From contig JAKRWB010000309.1 in assembly GCA_022353185.1 (NCBI GenBank), positions 1 to 5,656 of the forward strand: 5,656 bases of DNA. Reading direction: 5' to 3'. Both the position numbers and the translations under genes were made by a program. The notes under the pieces are model-generated. The model was not told the origin of the DNA and made no database searches. It saw nothing but the letters and a program-made list of their open reading frames with translations. This document shows positions 1 to 5,506 of this stretch, one piece after another; position 1 is the stretch's first letter; the number at the start of each line of letters is the position of its first letter. The stretch comes from ANME-2 cluster archaeon. GTDB lineage: Archaea > Halobacteriota > Methanosarcinia > Methanosarcinales > Methanocomedenaceae.

Positions 1-85
<85 letters not shown>

Positions 86-110
86 CTACTCAGGCCAGTA
101 GCGGGCCGCA

Positions 111-141
111 CACGTATGAAGGCCTGCGGCCTTCATACGTG
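111..141 (+). repeat. Perfect 14-bp hairpin between the two tRNA genes
   Basis: CACGTATGAAGGCC (111-124) is the exact reverse complement of 128-141, leaving a 3-nt TGC loop. An outer 6-bp arm, ACTCAG (88-93) with CTGAGT (144-149), can close around it. An alternative stem, GCCGCA (105-110) with TGCGGC (125-130), competes with the main stem. No T-run follows, so it is unlike an archaeal terminator. It could be an RNA-processing or stabilising structure in a tRNA precursor, or a remnant or repeat unit. The function is unknown. Confidence 0.8.
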
Positions 142-148
142 GACTGAG

Positions 149-163
149 TGCATATTTTATGCA
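149..163 (+). repeat. Small hairpin TGCATA-TTT-TATGCA
   Basis: A 6-bp perfect inverted repeat with a 3-nt loop, starting on the last base of the outer arm of the preceding hairpin. The two form a tandem stem-loop array in the tRNA-Leu to tRNA-Phe spacer. It is AT-rich and weak alone; the role is unknown. Confidence 0.45.
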
Positions 164-194
164 ACCGGAAGCGGGCTGAGACTGGAGAAAACGA

Positions 195-210
195 AGATTT
201 GATATAGCAT
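195..210 (+). promoter_or_regulatory. Possible TATA box for tRNA-Phe
   Basis: An AT-rich TTTGATATAGCATT-type stretch is centred about 32 nt before the mature tRNA-Phe 5' end. This fits an archaeal TATA box plus a short 5' leader. The match to consensus is modest, and read-through from tRNA-Leu is an alternative. Confidence 0.35.
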
Positions 211-236
211 TAAAGAGAAGAGAATATCCCTACCGT

Positions 237-310
<74 letters not shown>

Positions 311-312
311 CA

Positions 313-324
313 TTTTTTGTTTTT
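313..324 (+). terminator. T-rich archaeal terminator after tRNA-Phe
   Basis: T6-G-T5 starts two bases past the mature 3' end of tRNA-Phe. Oligo-T runs without a needed hairpin are the usual intrinsic terminator of archaeal RNA polymerase, and this one closes the tRNA unit before the ahb operon. Confidence 0.75.
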
Positions 325-333
325 AGTTCTATA

Positions 334-346
334 TTTTTAAATATAA
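334..346 (+). promoter_or_regulatory. Probable TATA box of the ahbD operon
   Basis: TTTTTAAATATAA lies between the tRNA terminator and ahbD. Placed about 25 nt upstream of transcription start, it predicts a start near 365 and a leader of about 40 nt that includes the GGAGG site at 392-396. A second AT-rich box at about 347-355 is an alternative. Confidence 0.5.
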
Positions 347-406
347 TTATATTATGTTAGTCCCATATCCAAGAAAAGATTACCTTATGACGGAGGATAT
401 ACCAAA

Positions 407-1462
407 TTGACCAACCCACCCAGACTTGTGGCATGGGAACTGACCAGGGCCTGCAACCTGGCATGCAGGCATTGCAGGGCCGATGCAGTCACAGAGACCA
501 GTCCTGATGAACTCACCACAAAAGAAGCAAAGGATTTCATAAACCAGTTAGCAGAATACGGTAAACCCATCCTCATCATGACAGGCGGGGAACCGCTGCT
601 GCGGGATGACTTTTATGAGATTGCCCAATACGGGACCGAAAAAGGTTTAAGAGTAGTACTTGCCACCAACGGTACTTTTATGACGCCTAAAATCGCCAGC
701 CGTTTGAAGGATGTGGGTATACAGCGTATCAGTGTGAGTATTGATGGATCTGATGCAAAGACCCATGATGATTTCAGGTGCGAAATCGGTTCATTTGATG
801 CCGCACTGGTGGGTATTCAGCATATCAAGGATGCGGGGATAGGTTTCCAGATAAATACAACAATCACGAAGAGGAATATTGACCAGATAACCAAAATTCT
901 TGATCTGGCAGTCCGGTTGGAGGCTGAGGCTTTGCACATCTTCATGCTGGTGCCAACGGGCAGGGGTAAGGAGATAGAGAAAGATGAGATTCCGCCTGAG
1001 GAGTATGAGCGAGTGCTTAACTGGTTCTATGACCAGCGAAATAAAGTGCCTTTGCAGTTAAAGGCCACTTGTGCACCCCACTATTTCAGGATAATGCGCC
1101 AGCGGGCAAAGGAAGAAGGTATCAAAATAACAATGGAGACCCACGGGTTTGAGGCTATGACCAAAGGTTGCCTTGGCGGCAGTGGGTTCTGTTTTGTGTC
1201 CCATATAGGCGAGGTGTATCCCTGTGGATTCCTGCCTGCACTGGCAGGGGATATCCGCAAGCAGAGTTTCAAGGACGTATGGGAGAAGTCAAAGGTTTTC
1301 AATGATATCAGGGATGTCAACAAGCTGAAAGGCAAGTGCGGGATATGTGAGTACAGGAGAGTGTGTACCGGCTGCCGTGCCCGGGCTTATGCGGCAACCG
1401 GGGATTATATGGATGAGGAGCCGTACTGTGTGTACGTACCTGCCGGGGGCGAAATGGTTTGA
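407..1462 (+). CDS. ahbD: Heme b synthase AhbD (radical SAM/SPASM)
   Basis: AhbD makes the last step of the siroheme-dependent heme route. It oxidatively decarboxylates the two propionates of Fe-coproporphyrin III to vinyl groups, giving heme b in the cytoplasm. The radical SAM cluster ligands are CX3CX2C at C16, C20 and C23, followed by the SAM-binding GGEP at 60-63. The C-terminal SPASM-like part has C255, G268-x4-C273, then CX2CX5CX2C at C311, C314, C320 and C323, plus C341, for auxiliary Fe-S binding. AhbD-type signatures are the PRLVAWELTRACNL start, VPTGRGK, KATCAPHYFRIMRQR and CRARAYA. The related deacetylase AhbC is less likely on these motifs. The 351-aa length is normal for the family. 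The TTG start is chosen because GGAGG (392-396) sits 10 nt upstream and the protein begins as the family does; the ATG at 387 is out of frame. The stop overlaps the next gene. Confidence 0.9.
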   Translation: MTNPPRLVAWELTRACNLACRHCRADAVTETSPDELTTKEAKDFINQLAEYGKPILIMTGGEPLLRDDFYEIAQYGTEKGLRVVLATNGTFMTPKIASRLKDVGIQRISVSIDGSDAKTHDDFRCEIGSFDAALVGIQHIKDAGIGFQINTTITKRNIDQITKILDLAVRLEAEALHIFMLVPTGRGKEIEKDEIPPEEYERVLNWFYDQRNKVPLQLKATCAPHYFRIMRQRAKEEGIKITMETHGFEAMTKGCLGGSGFCFVSHIGEVYPCGFLPALAGDIRKQSFKDVWEKSKVFNDIRDVNKLKGKCGICEYRRVCTGCRARAYAATGDYMDEEPYCVYVPAGGEMV

Positions 1463-1914
1463 TAGAACTGGACGACCTGGATAAGGCTATTTTGAACGAG
1501 ATACAGGTTGATTTCCCGCTGGTGAAACAGCCGTTTTTGGGACTGGCGACAAGCCTTGGTTCTACTGAAAACGAGGTTATGAGGAGGATTGAACGACTTA
1601 TCAAAGAGGGGGCCATCCGCAGGATAGGGCCTATCCTGAATGTGAAAAAAACCGGGGGAGAGAGTACTCTGGTTGCGGTCAAGGCATCTGAAGAACGTAT
1701 TGATGAGGTGGCAGATATTATCAATGGCTATGATGAAGTATCACACAATTACCTTCGGCCGGCTGAGTATAATATATGGTTCACTGTGTCAGCACCCAGC
1801 AAAGAACGACTGGGGCAGATACTTGAAGAGATTGGGGAGCGCACCGGATGTCCATTGATTGACTTGCCTACATTGAGGTTGTTCAAGATTGGTGTGAAGT
1901 TCAATATTATATAA
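1459..1914 (+). CDS. Siroheme decarboxylase subunit (AhbA/AhbB family, Lrp/AsnC-like fold)
   Basis: This family converts siroheme to 12,18-didecarboxysiroheme, the first committed step towards heme in sulfate reducers and heme-making archaea. It normally works as an AhbA-AhbB pair. The 151-aa protein has an Lrp-like winged-helix region at about 5-62, with LDKAILNEIQVDFPL at 7-21 and RRIG at 54-57. A ferredoxin-like part follows with the signature H96-N-Y-L-R100, then YNIWFT at 104-109; the histidine and arginine lie in the tetrapyrrole-site region of the family. The TTG start overlaps the ahbD stop (TTGA, 4 nt), so translational coupling is likely. Methanosarcina places an ahb decarboxylase gene beside ahbD, which supports the call. 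Which subunit this is (alpha/AhbA or beta/AhbB) cannot be decided here, so no symbol is given. No partner subunit is in the window. A plain Lrp regulator is unlikely given the HNYLR/YNIWFT motifs. Confidence 0.85.
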   Translation: MIELDDLDKAILNEIQVDFPLVKQPFLGLATSLGSTENEVMRRIERLIKEGAIRRIGPILNVKKTGGESTLVAVKASEERIDEVADIINGYDEVSHNYLRPAEYNIWFTVSAPSKERLGQILEEIGERTGCPLIDLPTLRLFKIGVKFNII

Positions 1915-1925
1915 TTCATCAAAAG

Positions 1926-1942
1926 TTTTTATTTAATTTATA
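1926..1942 (+). promoter_or_regulatory. Terminator/TATA-like AT-rich stretch before the first TfoX_N gene
   Basis: AAAAG, a T5 run (1926-1930) and TTTAATTTATA (1932-1942) lie just after the ahb stop. The T-run may end the ahb message. The following AT box would place a start near 1960-1967, giving the downstream gene a very short leader. The assignment rests on composition and spacing only. Confidence 0.4.
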
Positions 1943-1959
1943 CCGGAAATTGACTGGAT

Positions 1960-1965
1960 GGTGAT
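1960..1965 (+). promoter_or_regulatory. GGTGAT Shine-Dalgarno that marks an ATA start
   Basis: GGTGAT matches the archaeal anti-Shine-Dalgarno complement (GGAGGTGAT). It lies 3 nt before ATA 1969 and 27 nt before the first in-frame ATG (1993). Its position favours initiation at 1969. Confidence 0.55.
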
Positions 1966-1968
1966 ACC

Positions 1969-2310
1969 ATAAAGTACTATTCTGAAGATGAAATGAAGGA
2001 CTTGAGATTGGCAATTGAAGAAGTCTTGCTGGACTGGGATGCAGTCAGTACTAAAAAGATGTTTGGGTCACCCTGTTTTTTGGCCAATGGTAAAATGTTC
2101 GGCCTGCTGGTGACAAAGGGTATAGTAATTACCAAACTGGACCAACCTGACAGGGATGTACTTTTAAATAAATACCAGGGTGCGCCTTTTGTTGTGGGTA
2201 ATAAGATAATCCAGAAGTGGGTACGGTTGCCGATGGAAAATATTGCTGATTTTAATGAAATATTGCCGTTTGTCAAAATAAGTTATGATGCTGCACTGAG
2301 GGAAGAATAA
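1969..2310 (+). CDS. TfoX_N-like small protein, copy 1 (probable ATA start)
   Basis: A small cytoplasmic alpha/beta protein resembling the N-terminal domain of TfoX/Sxy (competence regulator in bacteria), found in archaea as stand-alone proteins of unknown role. The signature is KKMFG followed by GKMF and LLVTKG, then KWVRLP and a C-terminal helix; no DNA-binding or catalytic residues can be named. The first ATG is at 1993 (105 aa). Starting at ATA 1969 gives 113 aa, exactly the length of the neighbouring paralogue, and adds KYYSEDEM, which matches its KYYLEEEM. An in-frame TGA at 1951 rules out anything much longer. GGTGAT at 1960-1965 supports 1969. The two copies are about 41% identical by gap-free hand count (46/113). 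It is separated from the ahb operon by about 55 nt with its own AT box, so it is probably independent. A YjbR/MmcQ-like fold is the main alternative. Confidence 0.7.
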   Translation: MKYYSEDEMKDLRLAIEEVLLDWDAVSTKKMFGSPCFLANGKMFGLLVTKGIVITKLDQPDRDVLLNKYQGAPFVVGNKIIQKWVRLPMENIADFNEILPFVKISYDAALREE

Positions 2311-2538
2311 AAGAACTGCAATTCTTCAATCCGATTAATTTGATATTGGTTCTTGTAGTGGGAATGTAAATGTGTTAAAAGTACAATAACTGTATTAAAT
2401 ATTGCATAGACTTAATATGTTTCAGCACATATTAATATTTAAGGAAATTTGGTCAGTATATGGGAGATAGTGAGATATTACCTGTGATATCGCCAACAAG
2501 CCTGATACAGAACATTGCCACTTGATGGGGTTATGAAT
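2311..2538 (+). other. Spacer between the TfoX_N copies
   Basis: AT-rich, with no convincing gene. It holds a near-palindrome just after copy 1 (AGAACTGCAATTCT, 2312-2325) and an AT box near 2431-2443. A 21-codon open frame from ATG 2460 to TGA 2523-2525 would end just before copy 2; it has no visible ribosome site and is not called as a gene. Confidence 0.5.
2431..2443 (+). promoter_or_regulatory. Possible TATA box for the second TfoX_N gene
   Basis: ATTAATATTTAAG is the most AT-rich TATA-like run upstream of copy 2. It predicts a start near 2465 and a leader of about 75 nt. The match is moderate and co-transcription with copy 1 is not excluded. Confidence 0.35.
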
Positions 2539-2880
2539 ATGAAATACTATTTAGAGGAAGAAATGAGAGAACTGAGGTTAGGGTTCGAGAATAGGGTGCT
2601 TAGCTGGCCAAATGTAACTCAAAAGAAGACATTCGGCTGCCCCAGTTACCAAGCCAGTGGAAAGACCTTTGCCATTCTCGTGACAAAGGGCGTGCTTATC
2701 ACACAAATAGACCAGGCTATTAGAGATACCCCATCTGACGAGCACAATGATGTGGAGCTCCATACAAAAAAAAGAAATATCGAACACTGGGTCAGGGTCC
2801 CGATGAAAGATGAGGCCGACATGGAGAATATAATGTCTATTGTCAGGAAAAGCAGTGAGATAGTAATGCAGGAAGAATAG
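2539..2880 (+). CDS. TfoX_N-like small protein, copy 2
   Basis: A tandem paralogue of the preceding gene, 113 aa from ATG 2539, starting MKYYLEEEMRELRL. It keeps the core pattern KK-FG-P, GK-F, LVTKG, D-Q, RD, WVR-PM and the EE end. The first motif methionine is threonine here (KKTFG against KKMFG), and so is the one in GKTF. The middle (about residues 64-80) has diverged most. ATG 2539 is chosen because it aligns with copy 1, with GGGG at 2526-2529 as a weak ribosome site; ATG 2533 (two residues longer) or TTG 2515 are possible. The stretch GATGGGGTTATGAATATG resembles the GATGGTGATACCATA before copy 1, so the duplication included the translation start. The role is unknown. Confidence 0.72.
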   Translation: MKYYLEEEMRELRLGFENRVLSWPNVTQKKTFGCPSYQASGKTFAILVTKGVLITQIDQAIRDTPSDEHNDVELHTKKRNIEHWVRVPMKDEADMENIMSIVRKSSEIVMQEE

Positions 2881-2910
2881 GACGACGTTTTGTGTTCCAA
2901 TGCAGCACTC

Positions 2911-2924
2911 TTTTTGAAATTTTT
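2911..2924 (+). terminator. Double T5 run after TfoX_N copy 2
   Basis: T5-GAAA-T5 lies 31 nt after the copy 2 stop codon, a plausible archaeal oligo-T termination region. Confidence 0.4.
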
Positions 2925-3002
2925 ATTCAATAATTGAAGTCGTAAATACAGAGATATTGGATACATTGGCGCATATTTTATTGGTTTATTAGTCTATTAG
3001 TT

Positions 3003-3042
3003 TACTATTTTATAGGTCTTTATAAGCACTTATAAAATAGTA
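3003..3042 (+). repeat. Overlapping inverted repeats upstream of ygiQ
   Basis: TACTATTTTATA (3003-3014) is the exact reverse complement of 3031-3042. In RNA a G-U and a G-C pair extend this to 14 bp with a 12-nt loop. Inside it, TTTATAAG (3019-3026) is the exact reverse complement of CTTATAAA (3029-3036) with a 2-nt centre. Both dyads use bases 3031-3036, so the two hairpins exclude each other. This could be a dyad operator, a switch-like leader or an AT-rich repeat; the TATA-like sequence in both arms also allows a promoter role. Confidence 0.6.
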
Positions 3043-3150
3043 ACGAAAACCCATGGCGGTTTAATGTCAATGAGCTCATCTTAACCCATGAATTCTTTTT
3101 TAATTGATTTGCACGATTAAAACGTACTTGAACATCACAAGAAGCATTAC

Positions 3151-3167
3151 TATATCAATATAAAATA
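3151..3167 (+). promoter_or_regulatory. TATA-like box of ygiQ, spaced for a leaderless mRNA
   Basis: TATATCAATATAAAATA contains two overlapping TATA-like cores. The first is centred near 3155, about 27 nt before ATG 3183, which would place the transcription start at or beside the start codon. No Shine-Dalgarno is visible between box and ATG, which agrees with leaderless initiation. Confidence 0.5.
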
Positions 3168-3182
3168 CATCGATACCCACAT

Positions 3183-4994
3183 ATGAACATCCAACCCACC
3201 TTCCTGCCCCTCTCACTGGATGAAGCAAAAACCCTCGGATTTCAGGAATTCGATATCATCCTGGCGACAGGGGATGCTTATGTGGACCACCCTTCCTTCG
3301 GCACTGCCCTGGTTGGCCGGGTACTGTGGGATGCAGGCTACAAAGTGGGTATCATCGCCCAGCCTGACTGGAAGTGCGATAAGGATTTCAGGAAACTTGG
3401 CAAACCCCGGCTGTTCTTTGGTGTGACTTCAGGTAATGTTGATTCCATGGTCAACAACTACACTGCCAACCTGAAAAAACGCCACGATGACGTATATTCC
3501 CCTGGCGGCACCGGGGGGCTACGACCCAACCGCGCCGCAATCGTATATGCCGATAAGCTGCATGCCCTTTTTCCCGATACTCCCGTAGTGCTGGGCGGCA
3601 TTGAGGCCAGCCTGCGGCGGTTTGCCCATTATGACTACTGGTCGGATTCTGTACGGCAGTCCATCCTGGCCGATGCGCCGGCAGATATGCTGGTGTTCGG
3701 TATGGGGGAGCGGCAGGTGATTGAGATTGCGCACAGGCTGGCTGATGGTGAGGAAATACGAGACCTCACCGATATCGCGGGCACGGTCATTAAACTGGAA
3801 TTGAAGAAATGGCGCGCGATGGAACATGAGAGGTATGTTGAACTGCCGTCCTTCGTGGAGGTTTTGCAGGACAAGAGAGTGTATGCTAAAGCGTTCGTAC
3901 TCCATTACCAGAACCAGGACCCCATCCGGGGCAGACCTGTGGTGCAGCAGCATCCCAAGACCGTAGTCATCCAGAACAGTCCTGCTATGCCGTTGTCCAC
4001 ACAGGAGCTTGACCATTTGTATGAACTGCCTTTTACCAGGCTGGCGCATCCATCCTACAAAAAACCCATACCAGCCCTTGCTCCTGTCAAATTCTCGATA
4101 GTGAGTCATAGGGGATGCTTCGCATCCTGTTCCTTCTGTGCCCTGACTCACCACCAGGGGCGCATTATTCAGAGCCGGAGCATTGATTCAATGGTGCGGG
4201 AAGTGGAACGAATAACCCGGATGCCTGATTTTAAGGGCATCGTGCATGATGTGGGCGGACCCACTGCCAATATGTACGGCATGAGCTGTACGATGTGGGA
4301 GACAAAGGGGGCATGTGCCGATAAGATATGCACGCACCCGCTGTGTAAAAGTCTTGACACCAGCCATGAGCAGCAAGTTAAACTCCTGCGCCGCCTGCGC
4401 GATATTCCGGGCGTGAGGAAGGTGTTCATTGGGTCTGGGATACGGTATGACCTGGTGCTGGCTGATTCTTCTGGTTATTTTCATGAATTGTGTGAGCACC
4501 ATGTCAGCGGGCAGCTCAAGGTGGCACCCGAACATGTGACCTCGCATGTTACTGATGTGATGCACAAGCCTTCGAGGGAGGTGTTCGAAGAGTTCAGGAG
4601 GAAGTTCGAAGCTGTGAATAAGGAACTTGGGGGGAAACAATACCTGATACCTTATTTCATGTCCAGCCATCCCGGATGCACTGTTGGAGACATGGTGGAA
4701 CTTGCCGAGTATATCAGGGACAATGACCTGTACACCGAGCAGGTACAGGACTTCACGCCCACGCCCATGACGGCTTCTACGTGCATGTATTATACCGGGA
4801 TTGACCCTTTTACCATGGCGGAGGTGCATGTGGCAAAGGGGCGGGAGAAGAGGATACAGCGGGCGCTGATGCGGTACAGGGATGAGGGAAATCACGGACT
4901 GGTGTACGAGGGGTTGAAGATGGCAGGGCAGGAGGAGTTGATAGGGAACGAGTGGAGGTGTCTGGTTCGGCGGAAAGGGAAAAAGATTCAATGA
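3183..4994 (+). CDS. ygiQ: YgiQ family radical SAM protein (UPF0313)
   Basis: A 603-aa radical SAM enzyme of unknown substrate. The N-terminal YgiQ domain (about 1-300) opens FLPLSLDEAKTLGF and has the hallmark ATGDAYVDHPSFG and LGGIEASLRRFAHYDYWSD. The radical SAM core follows (about 305-540), with cluster ligands C312, C316 and C319 (CX3CX2C, in RGCFASCSFCALTHHQGR). After GPTANMYGM come four conserved cysteines, C369, C378, C383 and C388 (spacing 8, 4, 4), likely an extra metal site. The C-terminal section (about 540-603) carries VQDFTPTPMTASTCMYYTG and the KGREKR/QRALMRY part of the DUF3362-type end. It is shorter than E. coli YgiQ (about 740 aa) but of ordinary archaeal length. The ATG fits the usual family N-terminus and no Shine-Dalgarno is visible. 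Codons are GC-richer than the surrounding AT-rich spacers, as in the ahb genes. It stands alone between spacers, with no functional link to heme. Confidence 0.93.
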   Translation: MNIQPTFLPLSLDEAKTLGFQEFDIILATGDAYVDHPSFGTALVGRVLWDAGYKVGIIAQPDWKCDKDFRKLGKPRLFFGVTSGNVDSMVNNYTANLKKRHDDVYSPGGTGGLRPNRAAIVYADKLHALFPDTPVVLGGIEASLRRFAHYDYWSDSVRQSILADAPADMLVFGMGERQVIEIAHRLADGEEIRDLTDIAGTVIKLELKKWRAMEHERYVELPSFVEVLQDKRVYAKAFVLHYQNQDPIRGRPVVQQHPKTVVIQNSPAMPLSTQELDHLYELPFTRLAHPSYKKPIPALAPVKFSIVSHRGCFASCSFCALTHHQGRIIQSRSIDSMVREVERITRMPDFKGIVHDVGGPTANMYGMSCTMWETKGACADKICTHPLCKSLDTSHEQQVKLLRRLRDIPGVRKVFIGSGIRYDLVLADSSGYFHELCEHHVSGQLKVAPEHVTSHVTDVMHKPSREVFEEFRRKFEAVNKELGGKQYLIPYFMSSHPGCTVGDMVELAEYIRDNDLYTEQVQDFTPTPMTASTCMYYTGIDPFTMAEVHVAKGREKRIQRALMRYRDEGNHGLVYEGLKMAGQEELIGNEWRCLVRRKGKKIQ

Positions 4995-5016
4995 AATGAT
5001 AAAATGATATTAATAA

Positions 5017-5027
5017 TTTTATTTTTT
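5017..5027 (+). terminator. T-rich terminator after ygiQ
   Basis: T4-A-T6 begins 22 nt after the ygiQ stop in a very AT-rich stretch, the expected form of an archaeal oligo-T terminator. A further T6 lies near 5072. Confidence 0.55.
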
Positions 5028-5087
5028 ATATTAGATGTGGTATAATTATGATGAGCATCACAATAATAATATTTTTTAAAGTTTCCA

Positions 5088-5102
5088 GAAAAATTTAAGT
5101 AC
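5088..5102 (+). promoter_or_regulatory. BRE/TATA-like promoter for the Cys4 mini-protein
   Basis: AGAAAAATTTAAGTA has a purine-rich BRE-like left part and a TATA-like right part. About 25 nt downstream falls near 5121, just before the GAGGTGG ribosome site, so the leader would be about 20 nt. Confidence 0.5.
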
Positions 5103-5142
5103 TTGGTAATTAATCAATTGTATAAGTAGAGGTGGAACAAGA

Positions 5143-5280
5143 ATGCAATTTAAAATGGTTGAATGTGATTATTGCCACAAGGAAATGGTTATTCTTGAGG
5201 AATTTGTTAGAAAACCGATGTTCTGTACGTTAGGCTGTATGGATAAGAGTGAAAATGAAGAGCGGGGTAATTTAAGATAA
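5143..5280 (+). CDS. 45-aa Cys4 (zinc-ribbon-like) mini-protein
   Basis: A short gene supported by a good ribosome site: GAGGTGG (5129-5135) ends 7 nt before ATG 5143, and a TATA-like box lies upstream. The protein starts MQFKMVECDYCHKEM. It has two cysteine pairs, C8-x2-C11 and C28-x3-C32 (FCTLGC), 16 residues apart, a spacing suited to binding one zinc ion. The tail is charged (KSENEER). No signal peptide or membrane segment is seen, so it is probably cytoplasmic, perhaps binding nucleic acid or a protein partner. The family is not recognised. Its TAA stop shares the bases ATAA (5277-5280) with a possible ATA start of the next frame, hinting at a two-gene unit. Confidence 0.65.
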   Translation: MQFKMVECDYCHKEMVILEEFVRKPMFCTLGCMDKSENEERGNLR

Positions 5281-5506
5281 GTAAAATAATCTCAAAGTTA
5301 TTTGTTGCAACAATATTATTGGCTACAATGCCTGTGATGTGTGCAGGTGGAAGTGGAATTTCAGATATATAGATTTTAGTGATGACGACCCCGAGATACC
5401 AATACCAAAATTCCCTACCATCGACCTGCCTATAGCAGCTATATCGGGGTTTATGTTCATGTTACAACCCATCTTTGAGAACTTTTTTTTTCTAAAAAAT
5501 CACTAA
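5277..5506 (+). pseudogene. Frame-split secreted micro-protein with PEF-CTERM-like tail
   Basis: Two open frames make sense only together. The first (ATA 5277 to TAG 5370-5372) reads ISKIISKLFVATILLATMPV then MCAGGSGISDI: a basic start, a hydrophobic core and a small-residue exit, i.e. a signal peptide. The second frame (from 5372 to TAA 5504-5506) reads DFSDDDPEIPIPKFPT then IDLPIAAISGFMFML, closely matching the PEF-CTERM tail (PEFPT-I-LPIAAI-G-MF), which in archaea is known as a substrate of archaeosortase C. Removing one AT from the tract at 5365-5371 joins them as ...SDIDFSDDD..., a protein of about 75 aa. The tail lacks the basic RRK-type end and instead ends in a Phe-rich stretch coded by T9. 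No ATG or TTG fits the start; ATA 5277 overlaps the previous stop, with GGGGT (5264-5268) 8 nt upstream. It may be a decayed gene, a phase-variable gene or an assembly error. Confidence 0.6.
5483..5491 (+). terminator. T9 run at the end of the PEF-CTERM frame
   Basis: Nine consecutive T in the last codons of the sorting-tail frame, the longest T-run in the window and a strong candidate archaeal terminator. It would cut the message just before the stop codon if used efficiently. Confidence 0.5.

Larger units (their letters stand above)
2881..3182 (+). other. Gene-free spacer before ygiQ
   Basis: About 300 nt of AT-rich DNA with no supportable gene. In order it holds two T5 runs that may end copy 2 transcription (2911-2924), a short palindrome TTCAATAATTGAA (2926-2938), a TATTAGT direct repeat (2987-2993 and 2995-3001), the overlapping inverted repeats at 3003-3042, and an AT box close to ygiQ. 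Confidence 0.6.

Noticed and set aside
1317..1724. Lower-strand frame of 135 codons across the ahb overlap
   Set aside because: It is antisense to two well recognised genes, and its product is Ser/Arg-rich with no motif.
2460..2525. 21-codon frame before TfoX_N copy 2, possible leader peptide
   Set aside because: No ribosome site, no runs of regulatory codons and no attenuator-like hairpin after it; chance is the simpler explanation.
3519..4991. Long lower-strand open frames opposite ygiQ (up to 267 codons)
   Set aside because: They are shadows of the GC-richer ygiQ codons. The + strand carries clear family motifs through the whole span, and the lower-strand products are His/Pro/Arg-rich without domain signatures.
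407..4994. Functional link between the two radical SAM genes (ahbD and ygiQ)
   Set aside because: They are separated by the TfoX_N pair, independent promoters and a gene-free spacer, and belong to different families; adjacency alone does not support a shared system.
5048..5054. ATGATGA resembling a C box of an archaeal C/D sRNA
   Set aside because: No CTGA D box or C'/D' boxes follow within a suitable distance.
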